A stretch of 64,000 bases of DNA from Plantactinospora mayteni (GTDB lineage Bacteria > Actinomycetota > Actinomycetes > Mycobacteriales > Micromonosporaceae). This document shows, piece after piece, positions 42,659 through 50,953 of this stretch. Position numbers and translations under genes: made by a program. The stretch spans positions 542,498 to 606,497 of the forward strand of contig NZ_BONX01000023.1 of assembly GCF_016862935.1 (NCBI RefSeq), given 5' to 3'. The notes below the pieces were generated by a model that was not told the origin of the DNA, made no database searches, and was given only the letters and a program-made list of their open reading frames with translations. Every line of letters begins with the position of its first letter. Position 1 is the first letter of the stretch.

Positions 42659-43345
42659 CGGCTCACTCCAATGCACGCCCCGGCGACACCGAACACGATC
42701 GCGATCCTAGATCCGAACGGCATGCATCCGCCCGTGCCGCGATCCGCGGTACGTAATGCAAGGGTCGGCCGTCGAGGTGGGACGAGTGGCCCCTTCGTGT
42801 CCAGGTCGGGCCAGGGATAGCGCCGCCGCACCGCGTCGAGACCGCCCAGGCGAGCCGGTCCCCGTCGGCCGCCTCGGTGACCACGCCAGCCGTCTCAGCT
42901 TCGTACGCACCGCACGGCATTTGACTCTGCTGGTGCCTCGTCGTCGGGATCCGGCTGCTCCTGTGGTGGTGTATCGGACGGCGCGGGTGGGGTTGCGGTT
43001 GACGGTGGGTCCGGGCCTCCCCCAGCACGCCGGCGATGCGGTCTCGGACCTCACCAGGATCGACCAGGAAGCTGTCGACGGCGGCGGCCGAGGAGTCGGC
43101 GACGTCGAGGGTGGGATGTTCGATCGAAGTCACGGGGGGTCCCGTCGTTGATCTTGTAGTTGTCGGTCCGCCTCGTCGATGCCTTCCGGCACCAGGCTGA
43201 CGCGTCCCTGCCCCTACGACGAATCACGCCACCGAACTGTGGGGTTCGGAGCGGATCTGACACCTTGCGCGGCTACGTCGTCGTAGTGGTGGGAGCGCGA
43301 ACCGAGGTTCCTGGACTTCTCGGATGACGACGGAAGAGACTCACG
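42659..43345. other. Decayed region without an intact gene
   Basis: No convincing complete gene is seen. On the minus strand there are protein-like stubs: GQGRVSLVPEGIDEADRQLQ, with DQRRDPP before a stop at about 43130, overlapped (GTGA) by a GTG start at 43133 for TSIEHPTLDVADSSAAAVDSFLV and DPGEVRDRIAGVLGEA, after which the sequence turns into low-quality Arg/His-rich frames. Further on, EAADGDRLAW (about 42850-42880) recalls the N-terminus of ECF sigma factors. These look like ends of lost genes. Confidence 0.4.
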
Positions 43346-43717
43346 ATGAACATCGCCCTCTGGACCACGGCCTGCCTGCTGGCCCTCGCGTTCTTGGGTT
43401 CCGGCGTGACGAAGGTCGTCAAGTCCCGAGACGACGTCGTTGCGGCCTACCCGTGGGCCGAAGACTATTCGCAGGGTCAGATCAGACTCATCGGGGCGGC
43501 GGAAATCCTCGGTGCCGTCGGCCTGATCGTTCCCCCGGCCGTCGGTGTCCTGAGCGTGCTGGGTCCCATTGCGGGGGCGGGCCTGGCCGTCTTGATGGCC
43601 GGCGCCGTCATCGTGCACCTTCGGCGCGGTGAGACCAACAACGTCGTGTTTCCGCTGGTGCTGTTGGTGCCTGCCACGGCGCTGGCTGTCTTGCGCTTCG
43701 GACCCTTCGCCTTCTGA
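43346..43717 (+). CDS. DoxX-family membrane protein
   Basis: A 123-residue protein with four predicted transmembrane helices (about 3-20, 46-66, 70-92, 100-117) and the DoxX-like pattern LALAFLGSGVTKVV and IRLIGAAEILGAVGLIVPP. DoxX-like proteins are small membrane proteins of poorly defined function, some linked to redox stress. It starts the DoxX / SnoaL-like / SigJ group, 39 bp before the next gene. Confidence 0.85.
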   Translation: MNIALWTTACLLALAFLGSGVTKVVKSRDDVVAAYPWAEDYSQGQIRLIGAAEILGAVGLIVPPAVGVLSVLGPIAGAGLAVLMAGAVIVHLRRGETNNVVFPLVLLVPATALAVLRFGPFAF

Positions 43718-43756
43718 TCGCATCCACCCTTACACACCCGAGGAGAGGTTTTCACG

Positions 43757-44185
43757 ATGACTACCCCACAGACCAACAAGGCGGTCTACAAGCGGCTCCA
43801 TGACGCGATCAACAGCCGCGATCTGGAGTTGATCTCGCGGACCGTCGACGGGGTGTTCCACCCCGATGCCGTGTTCCATGTGCCGGGGCCGGTGGGCGCC
43901 ACGGCGCCCGAGGCGGTGAAGGGCGCCTGGGCGATGCTGCTTCGCGGGTTCCCCGACATCCAGGTCACAGTCGAGGACATGATCACAGAAGGTGACAAGA
44001 TCGTCTTCCGGACCACCGTGACGGGAACCCATCAGGGCGAGTACCGCAGCCTCGCGGCCACTGGGAGAACCATCACCTACGACGAGATCTTCATCATTCG
44101 CTTCTCCGAGGGCAGGGTCGCCGAAGTATGGGGGGTCGTCGACGTCTTCACCCAGCGCCAGCAGCTGGGTGAGCGGGTCCCGTGA
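43757..44185 (+). CDS. SnoaL-like / ester cyclase family protein
   Basis: A 142-residue NTF2-fold protein: KAVYKRLHDAINSRDLELISRTVD, FHPDAVFHVPGPVG, LLRGFPDIQVTVEDMITEGDKIVFRTTVTGTHQGEY. These are hallmarks of SnoaL-like polyketide cyclase/ester cyclase proteins, most of which have no known substrate. A GAGGAGAGG ribosome-binding site lies upstream. Association with an ECF sigma factor bearing its own SnoaL-like domain is typical of the group. Confidence 0.87.
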   Translation: MTTPQTNKAVYKRLHDAINSRDLELISRTVDGVFHPDAVFHVPGPVGATAPEAVKGAWAMLLRGFPDIQVTVEDMITEGDKIVFRTTVTGTHQGEYRSLAATGRTITYDEIFIIRFSEGRVAEVWGVVDVFTQRQQLGERVP

Positions 44186-44254
44186 CCTCACAGACAGCCG
44201 GTGTGTTTCGTCGAAGACGGCAGGGACGAGATCTTATGGAGGCGTGCACCCACA

Positions 44255-45190
44255 ATGGCCACAAGTGACCCATCACGCCACCGTCCGGACGACTCGGCGC
44301 TGAACGCGGTGATGAGCGAGCGGCGCCACCTGATCAACCTCGCCTACCGGCTCTTGGGTTCTCTCGCCGAAGCGGAGGACGCCGTCCAGGAGACCTACGC
44401 CCGCTGGTACGCCATGTCTGCGGAGCAGCGAGACGCCACCCGGTCCCCGGGAGGGTGGCTGACCACGGTCGCGGGCCGCATCTGCCTGGACGTACTCAGC
44501 TCGGCGCGAGCACGTCGAGAACGGTACGTCGGAGAATGGATCCCCGAGCCGCTACCCGAGTCCGCAGCGTGGTCGAGCGCGGGCGAGGCGCGGAGCGGAG
44601 CCGGTGACCCCGCAGACCGGATCACCCTCGACGAGTCGGTCACCATGGCCTTCCTCGTCACGCTCGAAGCCATGACCCCGGCCGAGCGTGTCGCCCTGAT
44701 CCTCCACGATGTCTTCGGGTACCCGTTCCCCGAGGTCGCAAAGATCGTCGGTCGAACGCCCGCGGCATGCCGCCAGCTCGCCTCGTCAGCCCGTCGCCGG
44801 GCCCGCTCGTTCGAGATGACCCAGATGTCAAGGAACCGGCAGGCCGAGGCGGTTCGGGCGTTCAAGAAGGCATGGGAGGCCCAGGACATCGACGCTCTGA
44901 TCGGCCTTCTCGATCCCGACGTCACAGCGATCGCCGACAGCAACGGACTGGCGCAGGCGGCACTCGGGCCGATCGAAGGCGCCGAGCACGTCGCCCGCCA
45001 CTACCTCACCATCGCCGAACGGATGCCCGCCAGCGCGGCCGTGGTCGAGTGCGTGGTGAACGGTCAGCCCGGGCTCGCGGTGCAGCAGGACGGAGCCACG
45101 GTGACGGTCCTCGCGTTCGACATCAGCGAAAACGCGATCACGCACATCTGGGCGGTCCTCAACCCCGACAAACTCCAGCGCTGGAGCTGA
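44255..45190 (+). CDS. sigJ: ECF sigma factor SigJ-type with C-terminal SnoaL-like domain
   Basis: A 311-residue ECF41-class sigma factor. Sigma region 2 (about 20-90) contains HLINLAYRLLGSLAEAEDAVQETYARWYA; region 4 (about 125-185) contains MTPAERVALILHDVFGYPFPEVAKIVGRTPAACRQLASSARRR; and a SnoaL-like domain (about 195-311) ends AITHIWAVLNPDKLQRW. The fused C-terminal domain controls activity in place of an anti-sigma factor. ATG 44255 is chosen over the open extension to 44201. It probably directs expression of the DoxX and SnoaL-like genes before it. Confidence 0.9.
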   Translation: MATSDPSRHRPDDSALNAVMSERRHLINLAYRLLGSLAEAEDAVQETYARWYAMSAEQRDATRSPGGWLTTVAGRICLDVLSSARARRERYVGEWIPEPLPESAAWSSAGEARSGAGDPADRITLDESVTMAFLVTLEAMTPAERVALILHDVFGYPFPEVAKIVGRTPAACRQLASSARRRARSFEMTQMSRNRQAEAVRAFKKAWEAQDIDALIGLLDPDVTAIADSNGLAQAALGPIEGAEHVARHYLTIAERMPASAAVVECVVNGQPGLAVQQDGATVTVLAFDISENAITHIWAVLNPDKLQRWS

Positions 45191-45235
45191 GCCGACAGCC
45201 GACGACTTCCGCGCACGAGCGATCCGCGGGGGCGA

Positions 45236-45755
45236 TCAGCTACGGTCGGATCGTCGACGCACGACGTCCTGTAGACCGTCCTCGACTGTGGGAAAACGCG
45301 GCTTCCAGCCAAGTTCCCGTTTGGCCCTGCTGCTGTCCAGGCTCAGGCCTGCGCGCACCATGAGCGTTCCGAGGTAGGGCGAAATGCGCAGCAGCCCGTT
45401 CGGCAACAGCAGCGGTGGTCGCCCGCCGACCGCGGCGGAGACCGCCTGCATGTAGGAGGTCCACGTGCACGGCTGATCGTCGGCGACGTTGTACGCGCTC
45501 CCGGCTCGCCCGTTCGCCAGTGCGGCCACGGCGGCGGCAGCCGCGTCCTCGAGATGAACCATCGACACGGTCGATCCCTGTCGCGGAGCGACCAGCTTCC
45601 CACGCTCCGCCTGGTCGAGCAGTCCGAGCGTGTTCGACTCGAACCCGTAGAAAGGCGGTGCGGGTGATCCCCAGCACCTCGTGTCCAGCGGCCAACAGTT
45701 GCTCGGTGAGCACGGCGCCGATGGCACCGGTCGCGCCCGACACGACCACTCTCAT
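45236..45755 (-). pseudogene. NAD-dependent epimerase/dehydratase, core deleted and frameshifted
   Basis: The start encodes MRVVVSGATGAIGAVLTEQL and LAAGHEVLGITR, a Rossmann NAD-binding N-terminus (45755 to about 45659). From about 45652 another frame encodes FYGFESNTLGLLDQAERGKL, VAPRQGSTVSMVHLEDAAAA and AKRELGWKPRFPTVEDGLQD to the stop. The parts are the two ends of an epimerase of about 300 residues; about 130 residues, including the Tyr-x-x-x-Lys active site, are gone. Confidence 0.8.
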
Positions 45756-45955
45756 CGCGCGCCTTCCTCGGTGGCCCCGGCTGCGCGCAGCTGGCGGATA
45801 CGGAGGATGACGGCGATCAGGCCCAGCACCGAGACGACACCGAGGAGGACGGCATCCAGTGGGCGCCCTCCCCCGAGCTGAAGGTCTTTGACGTGGTTGA
45901 ACGCGTAAGCCAGCACCGGCCAGAGATGTGAGGCGGGCGGCCCGAGACCTGACAT
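45752..45955 (-). CDS. Small membrane protein
   Basis: About 67 residues from ATG 45955, with one clear transmembrane helix (AVLLGVVSVLGLIAVILRI, about 38-56) and a short basic/acidic tail. Its stop overlaps the start of the decayed epimerase gene by four bases (ATGA), so the two were once co-translated. The family is not recognised. Confidence 0.5.
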   Translation of the reverse strand: MSGLGPPASHLWPVLAYAFNHVKDLQLGGGRPLDAVLLGVVSVLGLIAVILRIRQLRAAGATEEGAR

Positions 45956-46017
45956 TTCGCCGTCCTGTCCGGTCGGATCAGTATGGCCAGGATCCAACCG
46001 AGGGAGCCGTCGCGACC

Positions 46018-46500
46018 ATGACCATCCCGTCCCCGTCGCCGGTCATGGACATGGCGGCGCAGGCTGTCCCGCGAACACCGCCGAGCAGCTGGCTGCTGCG
46101 GATCGCGGTGACAGCACACATGGTGGCGGCATTCGCCCAACCGGTGACGGCCGGCATCTACCTGAGCGGCGGCTTCAACGGGCTGGGCTGGCACCTCGAC
46201 GGCGCCAACGCGGCCACGATCGCCGGCGCCTTCCAGATCGTCATGGCCGTCGTCGTCGCGGTTCGCGCGCGGCGGGTGTGGCCGCTGGTCGGCTCGCTGA
46301 CGTTGATGGCGATCGAGTACGTGGTTTACGAGGCCGGTAAGGCCGGCGCGCTCTGGCTGCACATCCCACTCTCCGTCGTCGTCATCGTGGGGTCGACCGT
46401 GATGGTGCTGGGGGTCTGGCTCCTCCCGCTGTCCCGAAGGTGCCGCCCGTTCCGAACGGACGGGAACCTGGCTGCCGAGCAGGCGAACGACGATGGCTGA
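46018..46500 (+). CDS. Membrane protein upstream of the multicopper oxidase
   Basis: A 160-residue protein from ATG 46018 with four predicted transmembrane helices (about 25-48, 62-85, 88-108, 116-140), for example IAVTAHMVAAFAQPVTAGIYL and IPLSVVVIVGSTVMVLGVWLL. Its end overlaps the oxidase start by eight bases, so they are coupled. It may act as a cytochrome-like or accessory membrane partner; no heme-ligand pattern is clear. Confidence 0.7.
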   Translation: MTIPSPSPVMDMAAQAVPRTPPSSWLLRIAVTAHMVAAFAQPVTAGIYLSGGFNGLGWHLDGANAATIAGAFQIVMAVVVAVRARRVWPLVGSLTLMAIEYVVYEAGKAGALWLHIPLSVVVIVGSTVMVLGVWLLPLSRRCRPFRTDGNLAAEQANDDG

Positions 46501-48112
46501 CCGGCCGGAGCCACAGGTCGGCCACGGCGTGAGCCGGCGAAGCGTCCTGTGGCTGGGCGCTGGCCTCGGTGCCACCGTTGTCAGCGGGCTCTCGGTCGCG
46601 GCAGTCTTGGCGCCGCGGCCACCGACCACGGGTGCCCTGCTGACCAGCGAGGTACCGCTGCCGATGCCGTTCCAGGTCCCGTTGCCGCTGCCACCGGTGC
46701 TCCGGCCCACCGAGCAGGCGAGCGGGGTCGACCGGTACGAGCTAATCCAGCGGGAGACGACGGCGGAGATCCTGCCCGGGATCGCCACCAGGGTGTGGAC
46801 GTACGACGGGATCTTCCCCGGACCGACCATCGAGTCCCGACGCGGCCGGACCGCGCGGGTGAGGCACCGCAACGAGCTGCCGGTGCCGACCGCGGTCCAC
46901 CTGCACGGTGGCCGCACACCACCAGAGTCGGACGGCTACCCGACCGACCTGGTGCTGCCATCGGAGTGGACCGACCCGCACCAGGACGGGCACACCGGCG
47001 GTCCGCACGGCAGCCACGTGCACGACCCTCGGGCCGTAGTGACCCGGCTGACGCGCGAGTACACGTTCCCGCTCGATCAGCGGGCGGCGATGCTCTGGTA
47101 CCACGACCATCGGATGGACTACACCGGGCCCGCGATGTGGCGCGGCCTGGCCGGCATGCACATCGTCCGCGACGACGTCGAGGACGGCCTCGACCTGCCC
47201 CACGGCGATCACGAGTTACCGCTCATGATCACCGACCGAGCATTCGACGCCGCCGGGCAGCTCGCCTACCCCTCGCTCGACCCGACCCTGCGCGACCGCC
47301 CCGGTGTCGCCGAGCCGTACCTCGCCGGGGTACTGGGCGACGTCATCCTCGTGAACGGTGCGCCGTGGCCCACGCACGACGCCGACACCGGCAGTTACCG
47401 GCTGCGCCTCCTCAACGCCTCCAACGCACGACACTACGACCTCCAGGCCGTGGCCGAGGACGGCCGCACGCTGCCGCTGATCCAGATCGGAGCCGACCAG
47501 GGGCTGCTCGCCAGACCGGTCAACCACACCAGCCTGCCGATCGCGCCTGCGGAGCGCTACGACGTCGTACTCGACTTCGCCGGTCTCCCGATCGGCAGCA
47601 CCGTCCGGATCCTCAACCGGCTGGGCACCGGCACGACGGCGCACATCATGCAGTTCCGCATAGTTCGGAGCGCACCGGCCAGCACGCCGGTCCCGGAGCG
47701 CCTCGCCACCGACCTCCCGACCTGGCACCGATCCGAGGCGAGCGTGACTCGCGACCTCGCGTTCGGCGTCGGCCGCATGGGCGACCGACACGGCTGGCTG
47801 ATCGACGGCCGCGCCTTCGACCCCGCCCGAACCGATGTCACGATCCGGCTCGGCGACATCGAGATCTGGCGACTCGTCGCCGATGTCCACCACCCGATCC
47901 ACCTGCACCTGGTCGGATTCACCGTGCTCTCCCGCGGCGGCCACCAACCCCTGCCCCACGACGCCGGACTCAAGGACACCATCTCGCTCCGCCCCGGCGA
48001 ATCGGCCGAGATCATCACCCGCTTCGACGGATACCGAGGCCGCTACCTGTTCCACTGCCACAACGCCGAACACGAGGACATGGGCATGATGGCCAACCTC
48101 GAGATCGTCTGA
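46493..48112 (+). CDS. Multicopper oxidase with Tat-type signal
   Basis: A 539-residue three-cupredoxin oxidase. The N-terminus HGVSRRSVLWLGAGLGATVVSG is a twin-arginine signal. Copper ligands appear in order as PTAVHLHGG (T2/T3), LWYHDHRMDYTG (T3), HHPIHLHLVGF (T1/T2/T3) and YLFHCHNAEHEDMGMM (T3/T1, axial Met). It resembles CotA/bilirubin-oxidase or SpoA-type laccases and probably oxidises phenols or metals outside the cell. One rare TTA leucine codon occurs at 47216-47218, which could make translation bldA-dependent if real. Confidence 0.93.
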   Translation: MADRPEPQVGHGVSRRSVLWLGAGLGATVVSGLSVAAVLAPRPPTTGALLTSEVPLPMPFQVPLPLPPVLRPTEQASGVDRYELIQRETTAEILPGIATRVWTYDGIFPGPTIESRRGRTARVRHRNELPVPTAVHLHGGRTPPESDGYPTDLVLPSEWTDPHQDGHTGGPHGSHVHDPRAVVTRLTREYTFPLDQRAAMLWYHDHRMDYTGPAMWRGLAGMHIVRDDVEDGLDLPHGDHELPLMITDRAFDAAGQLAYPSLDPTLRDRPGVAEPYLAGVLGDVILVNGAPWPTHDADTGSYRLRLLNASNARHYDLQAVAEDGRTLPLIQIGADQGLLARPVNHTSLPIAPAERYDVVLDFAGLPIGSTVRILNRLGTGTTAHIMQFRIVRSAPASTPVPERLATDLPTWHRSEASVTRDLAFGVGRMGDRHGWLIDGRAFDPARTDVTIRLGDIEIWRLVADVHHPIHLHLVGFTVLSRGGHQPLPHDAGLKDTISLRPGESAEIITRFDGYRGRYLFHCHNAEHEDMGMMANLEIV

Positions 48113-48289
48113 CCTGGATCGGGTGGTCATGGTGCCGACGTCTCCCCTGGTCGTATCCATCCTCACGAGTTCGACGAGACAGCGCACCGAAGCGCGAGGC
48201 CGGCCTGTCTCCTGACATTCCGGTCGGCTACGTCGTCGGACTGCTTGAACCCACACCAGCATCCCGCGACAGGAAGCCCACAAACACTC

Positions 48290-48919
48290 ATGACCACCCC
48301 AATTCCGGAAACACCGTTCGCCAACCCGGCGCCCGTGCAGCATCTCGAGCGGGCGGCCGCCGCGCTGACCGCACACGGTTTCACTGTCGAGATCCTCGAC
48401 GACGCCGCTGCCGCGCGTACCCGCGTCAAGGGGTTGATCCCGGAGGGCGCGAGCGTGTTCACCGGGGCCAGCGAGACCCTCCGCCTGTCCGGCATCGATG
48501 CCGACATCAACGCCAGCGAGCAGTACCAGGCCCTCAGACCACGCCTGCTGGCCATGGACCGCGCCACCCAGGCCGACGACATCCGGCGACTTGCTGCCAC
48601 CCCGGACGTCATCCTGGGCAGCGTGCACGCGGTCACCGAGACCGGCTCGCTCGTGATCGCCTCGGGAAGCGGAAGCCAGCTACCCGGCTACGCCGGTGGC
48701 GCCGCCCGCGCCATCTGGATCGTGGGGGCGCAGAAGGTGGTACCCGACCTGGACACCGCGCTGCGCCGGGTCGAAGACCACTGTCTCCCCCTGGAGACTG
48801 CCCGCACCCAGAAGGTGCACGGGTGGCCCAGCGCCATCAACCGCCTCCTCATCCTCAATGCCGAATTCCAGCCCGGCCGCGGCACCGTCCTGCTACTCCG
48901 CGAAACCATCGGATTCTGA
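48290..48919 (+). CDS. LUD-domain protein (LutC/YkgG-like)
   Basis: A 209-residue protein with the LUD fold: AAALTAHGFTVEILDDAAAARTRVKGLIPEGASVFTGAS, VILGSVHAVTETGSLVIASGSGSQLPGYAGGA and IWIVGAQKVVPDLDTALRRVEDHCLP. LutC-like proteins take part in iron-sulfur lactate oxidation, but LutA/LutB are not present here, so the role may differ. ATG 48290 is preferred to the extension at 48245, which lacks conserved sequence. Confidence 0.85.
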   Translation: MTTPIPETPFANPAPVQHLERAAAALTAHGFTVEILDDAAAARTRVKGLIPEGASVFTGASETLRLSGIDADINASEQYQALRPRLLAMDRATQADDIRRLAATPDVILGSVHAVTETGSLVIASGSGSQLPGYAGGAARAIWIVGAQKVVPDLDTALRRVEDHCLPLETARTQKVHGWPSAINRLLILNAEFQPGRGTVLLLRETIGF

Positions 48920-48931
48920 AAGGGGTCAACC

Positions 48932-49027
48932 ATGACCAACCCACCGCCACTAACCGGACAAGACATCGGCGAGGCCGATGGCTCGATCACCGCAGCGGCC
49001 CTACACAATTGCGCACGAGATCGTTAG
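48932..49027 (+). pseudogene. Truncated regulator-like stub
   Basis: A 31-codon frame with a good AAAGGGG site: MTNPPPLTGQDIGEADGSIT then AAALHNCARDR and stop. The first 20 residues resemble the N-terminus of actinobacterial MarR-like proteins (LTGxDIGxAExA); everything after is missing. It begins 12 bp after the LUD gene and probably represents the 5' end of a lost gene. Confidence 0.45.
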
Positions 49028-49036
49028 TCCGCTTTG

Positions 49037-49912
49037 TTAGCCGGGTTGCTTGATGCTCTCCATGATTCGAGCGAAGCCTTCCTCTCCGTGGCCTGTGTCG
49101 ATCTGCTGTTGGATGAGGTGCTGGACCATGGCGACCACGTCGGTGCTGATGCCCTGATCGGAGGTGGCGGTCAGAATGTCGCCGAGGTCGGAGAACTCCA
49201 GGCTCTGCTGCCCGTCGACGGTGTAGTCCCCGCCGTCGATGACTGCGGCGAATCCTTGGAAGGCGCCGGTCATGGCGGTCAACCAGGGTGTGGCCATGGC
49301 GGCGAACTCTCCTGCGGTCACACCCGACGGCGCGACCATGGCGGCACCGTGTACGAACCCGGCGAACATGACGTACATGCCCGCGAGCAGGGCCAGGTCA
49401 CACAGCGACGCCAGCCCTGGATCCTCACCGAAGTAGGTGCTGGTTCCCCACAGGTCAAGCAGCGGCTTGTACTGGTCGAAAGCGGCGGTCGACCCGCTGT
49501 AGAGGATCGATGACCCGGGTTGGCCGATCATTGACGGGACGGCCATGATCCCGCCGTCCAGGTACTCCACGCCAGCATCGGCGGCCCAGGCTGCCAGCTC
49601 GCGCGCCTGCGCCGGTGTCGTCGTTGTCACGTTGATCAGGGTCCGGCCGGCCAATTCGCCGGACAGTGGGTCGAGCACCTCGTGGACTGATGCGTGGTCC
49701 AGCAGGCAGGCAATGACCAGCCGGCTGGCTCGGACCGCTTCGCCGGCCGTGTCGGCGGAGATCGCGCCCTGGGCGACGAGGTCGCTCGTCTTGCCCGTCG
49801 AGCGGTTCCAGACTGTTGTCGCGTGTCCCGCCTTCACCAGGGCGGCTGCGAGAGCGCTGCCCATCGCGCCCAGCCCGAGAACGCTTACCTGGACGTCGTG
49901 GTTCGTGGTCAT
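49037..49912 (-). CDS. NAD(P)-dependent imine-reductase-like dehydrogenase
   Basis: A 291-residue protein of the beta-hydroxyacid dehydrogenase / imine reductase group. The Rossmann motif VSVLGLGAMGSALAAALVKAGHATTVWNRS at the N-terminus shows NADP-type Asn-Arg-Ser, and the helical C-terminal domain contains LALLAGMYVMFAGFVHGAAMVAP. ATG 49912 is preceded by GGAG; the longer frame start at 50038 would overlap the divergent regulator. The typical catalytic Lys of hydroxyacid dehydrogenases is not at its usual place (DLALLAGM), which favours an imine reductase-like activity. Confidence 0.85.
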   Translation of the reverse strand: MTTNHDVQVSVLGLGAMGSALAAALVKAGHATTVWNRSTGKTSDLVAQGAISADTAGEAVRASRLVIACLLDHASVHEVLDPLSGELAGRTLINVTTTTPAQARELAAWAADAGVEYLDGGIMAVPSMIGQPGSSILYSGSTAAFDQYKPLLDLWGTSTYFGEDPGLASLCDLALLAGMYVMFAGFVHGAAMVAPSGVTAGEFAAMATPWLTAMTGAFQGFAAVIDGGDYTVDGQQSLEFSDLGDILTATSDQGISTDVVAMVQHLIQQQIDTGHGEEGFARIMESIKQPG

Positions 49913-49968
49913 GTTTCTGGCTCCCTCGTGATTATGGTTCGAGTGGATCCTCTCTGCTGCCGGTAGAG

Positions 49969-50031
49969 TTGACCAGTACCAACTAAATGGTCGGGTACTA
50001 ACCTTCTGGTAAGTATGGTTTTGGAGGGCAG
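49969..50031. promoter_or_regulatory. Divergent promoter/operator of the HxlR gene
   Basis: The short region is AT-richer than its surroundings. It shows TTGACC (49969-49974), GACCA (49971-49975) with TGGTC (49988-49992) as an inverted pair, and repeated GTAC boxes (AGTACCAAC, GGTACTAAC), the kind of short palindromes bound by HxlR proteins. GGAGG lies just before ATG 50032. Confidence 0.5.
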
Positions 50032-50388
50032 ATGGCAACGGCGGCGCGACGCGGTCCGTACTTCTGCGGCATCGACGCCGCGATGGACGTCGTCACCGGC
50101 AAGTGGAAGTCGCTGATCCTTTGGGAGTTGCACCACTACGGGACCCGCCGGTTTGCCGAGCTGCGGCGTGGTCTGCCGGGCGTCAGCGAGAAGATGCTGA
50201 TCCAACATCTGCGGGAGATGGAAGAAGACGGACTTGTACATCGTGAGGTGTACCGCGAGGTGCCGCCGAAGGTGGAGTACTCGCTGACCGAGGACGGCGT
50301 CTCCCTCAACACCGCGCTGGCCCCGTTGGGGAGGTGGGGCACGGAACGCATCCGGCGGATCGGCGCCGAGAAGGTCTCGGTCAAATGA
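50032..50388 (+). CDS. HxlR-family transcriptional regulator
   Basis: A 118-residue winged-helix protein: AAMDVVTGKWKSLILWELHHYGTRRFAELRRGLPGVSEKMLIQHLREMEEDGLVHREVYREVPPKVEYSLTEDG is the HxlR signature along its entire length, including the early Cys (YFCGID) that in some members senses electrophiles. It is divergent from the imine-reductase-like gene and likely controls it. Confidence 0.92.
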   Translation: MATAARRGPYFCGIDAAMDVVTGKWKSLILWELHHYGTRRFAELRRGLPGVSEKMLIQHLREMEEDGLVHREVYREVPPKVEYSLTEDGVSLNTALAPLGRWGTERIRRIGAEKVSVK

Positions 50389-50433
50389 GGCAAGGCTAGG
50401 TCCAGAGCTTCGACGAGGTGCCGGGATGTCGGT

Positions 50434-50860
50434 TCAGGGTGGGATGATGCCGAGGATCGCCAGAGGTCGGTAGACGTCGCGGGCGTTGTGCCGTAAGGCT
50501 TTGGCGACGTTGGTCCAGCAGTGGTGGCGCGGCATGCCGACGGCGAGGTTGCACAGCAGCCGAGGGTTCTGGCGCGTTTCCGACCCGCACCTGGGAGTGG
50601 TCCTCGCCGGACGTGACGTCGCGGACGCGATACAACGCGGCTATGGCCCAGTGGCCACGGATGAAGTCGGTCAGGTGGGCAGGGTTGACGTGGCGGACAG
50701 CCAGGTTGGTGACCGCGTACACGGTGACGGTGCGCCAGCGGACACCGACGGGTGCCGGGCCTTCCACGCCGCCAGGTGAGGGCCCACAGCCTGTCGCCGT
50801 TCCGGCACCAAACGACGCAGGGCCGCCGAACACACGACGTGATGATGATTGAGCTGGTTG
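50434..50860 (-). pseudogene. ISAs1-family transposase C-terminal remnant
   Basis: Minus-strand frames encode VYAVTNLAVRHVNPAHLTDF and IRGHWAIAALYRVRDVTSGE then DHSQVRVGNAP, followed after a frameshift by LLCNLAVGMPRHHCWTNVAK and ALRHNARDVYRPLAILGIIP. These are the conserved C-terminal parts of ISAs1/DDE transposases. The N-terminal half is unrecognisable and no terminal repeats were found. It may have arrived as a fragment. Confidence 0.8.
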
Positions 50861-50953
50861 CGACCGGGTCTGCCGAGAAGCGGACGGCGGCCAGTAGCGT
50901 ACGGGAAGAGCGGCACGTGCTCTTCGGGGGCGTCGGAGACGTCGCTGACCTGA

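Noticed and set aside
43216..43345. ECF41-type promoter (TGTCACA ... CGTC) upstream of DoxX
   Set aside because: TGACACC at 43258 followed by CGTC is present, but the spacing (11 or 14 bases) is too short for the known 16-17 bases.
48245..48919. Lactate utilisation operon
   Set aside because: Only a LutC-like LUD protein is present; LutA and LutB, the iron-sulfur partners, are missing.
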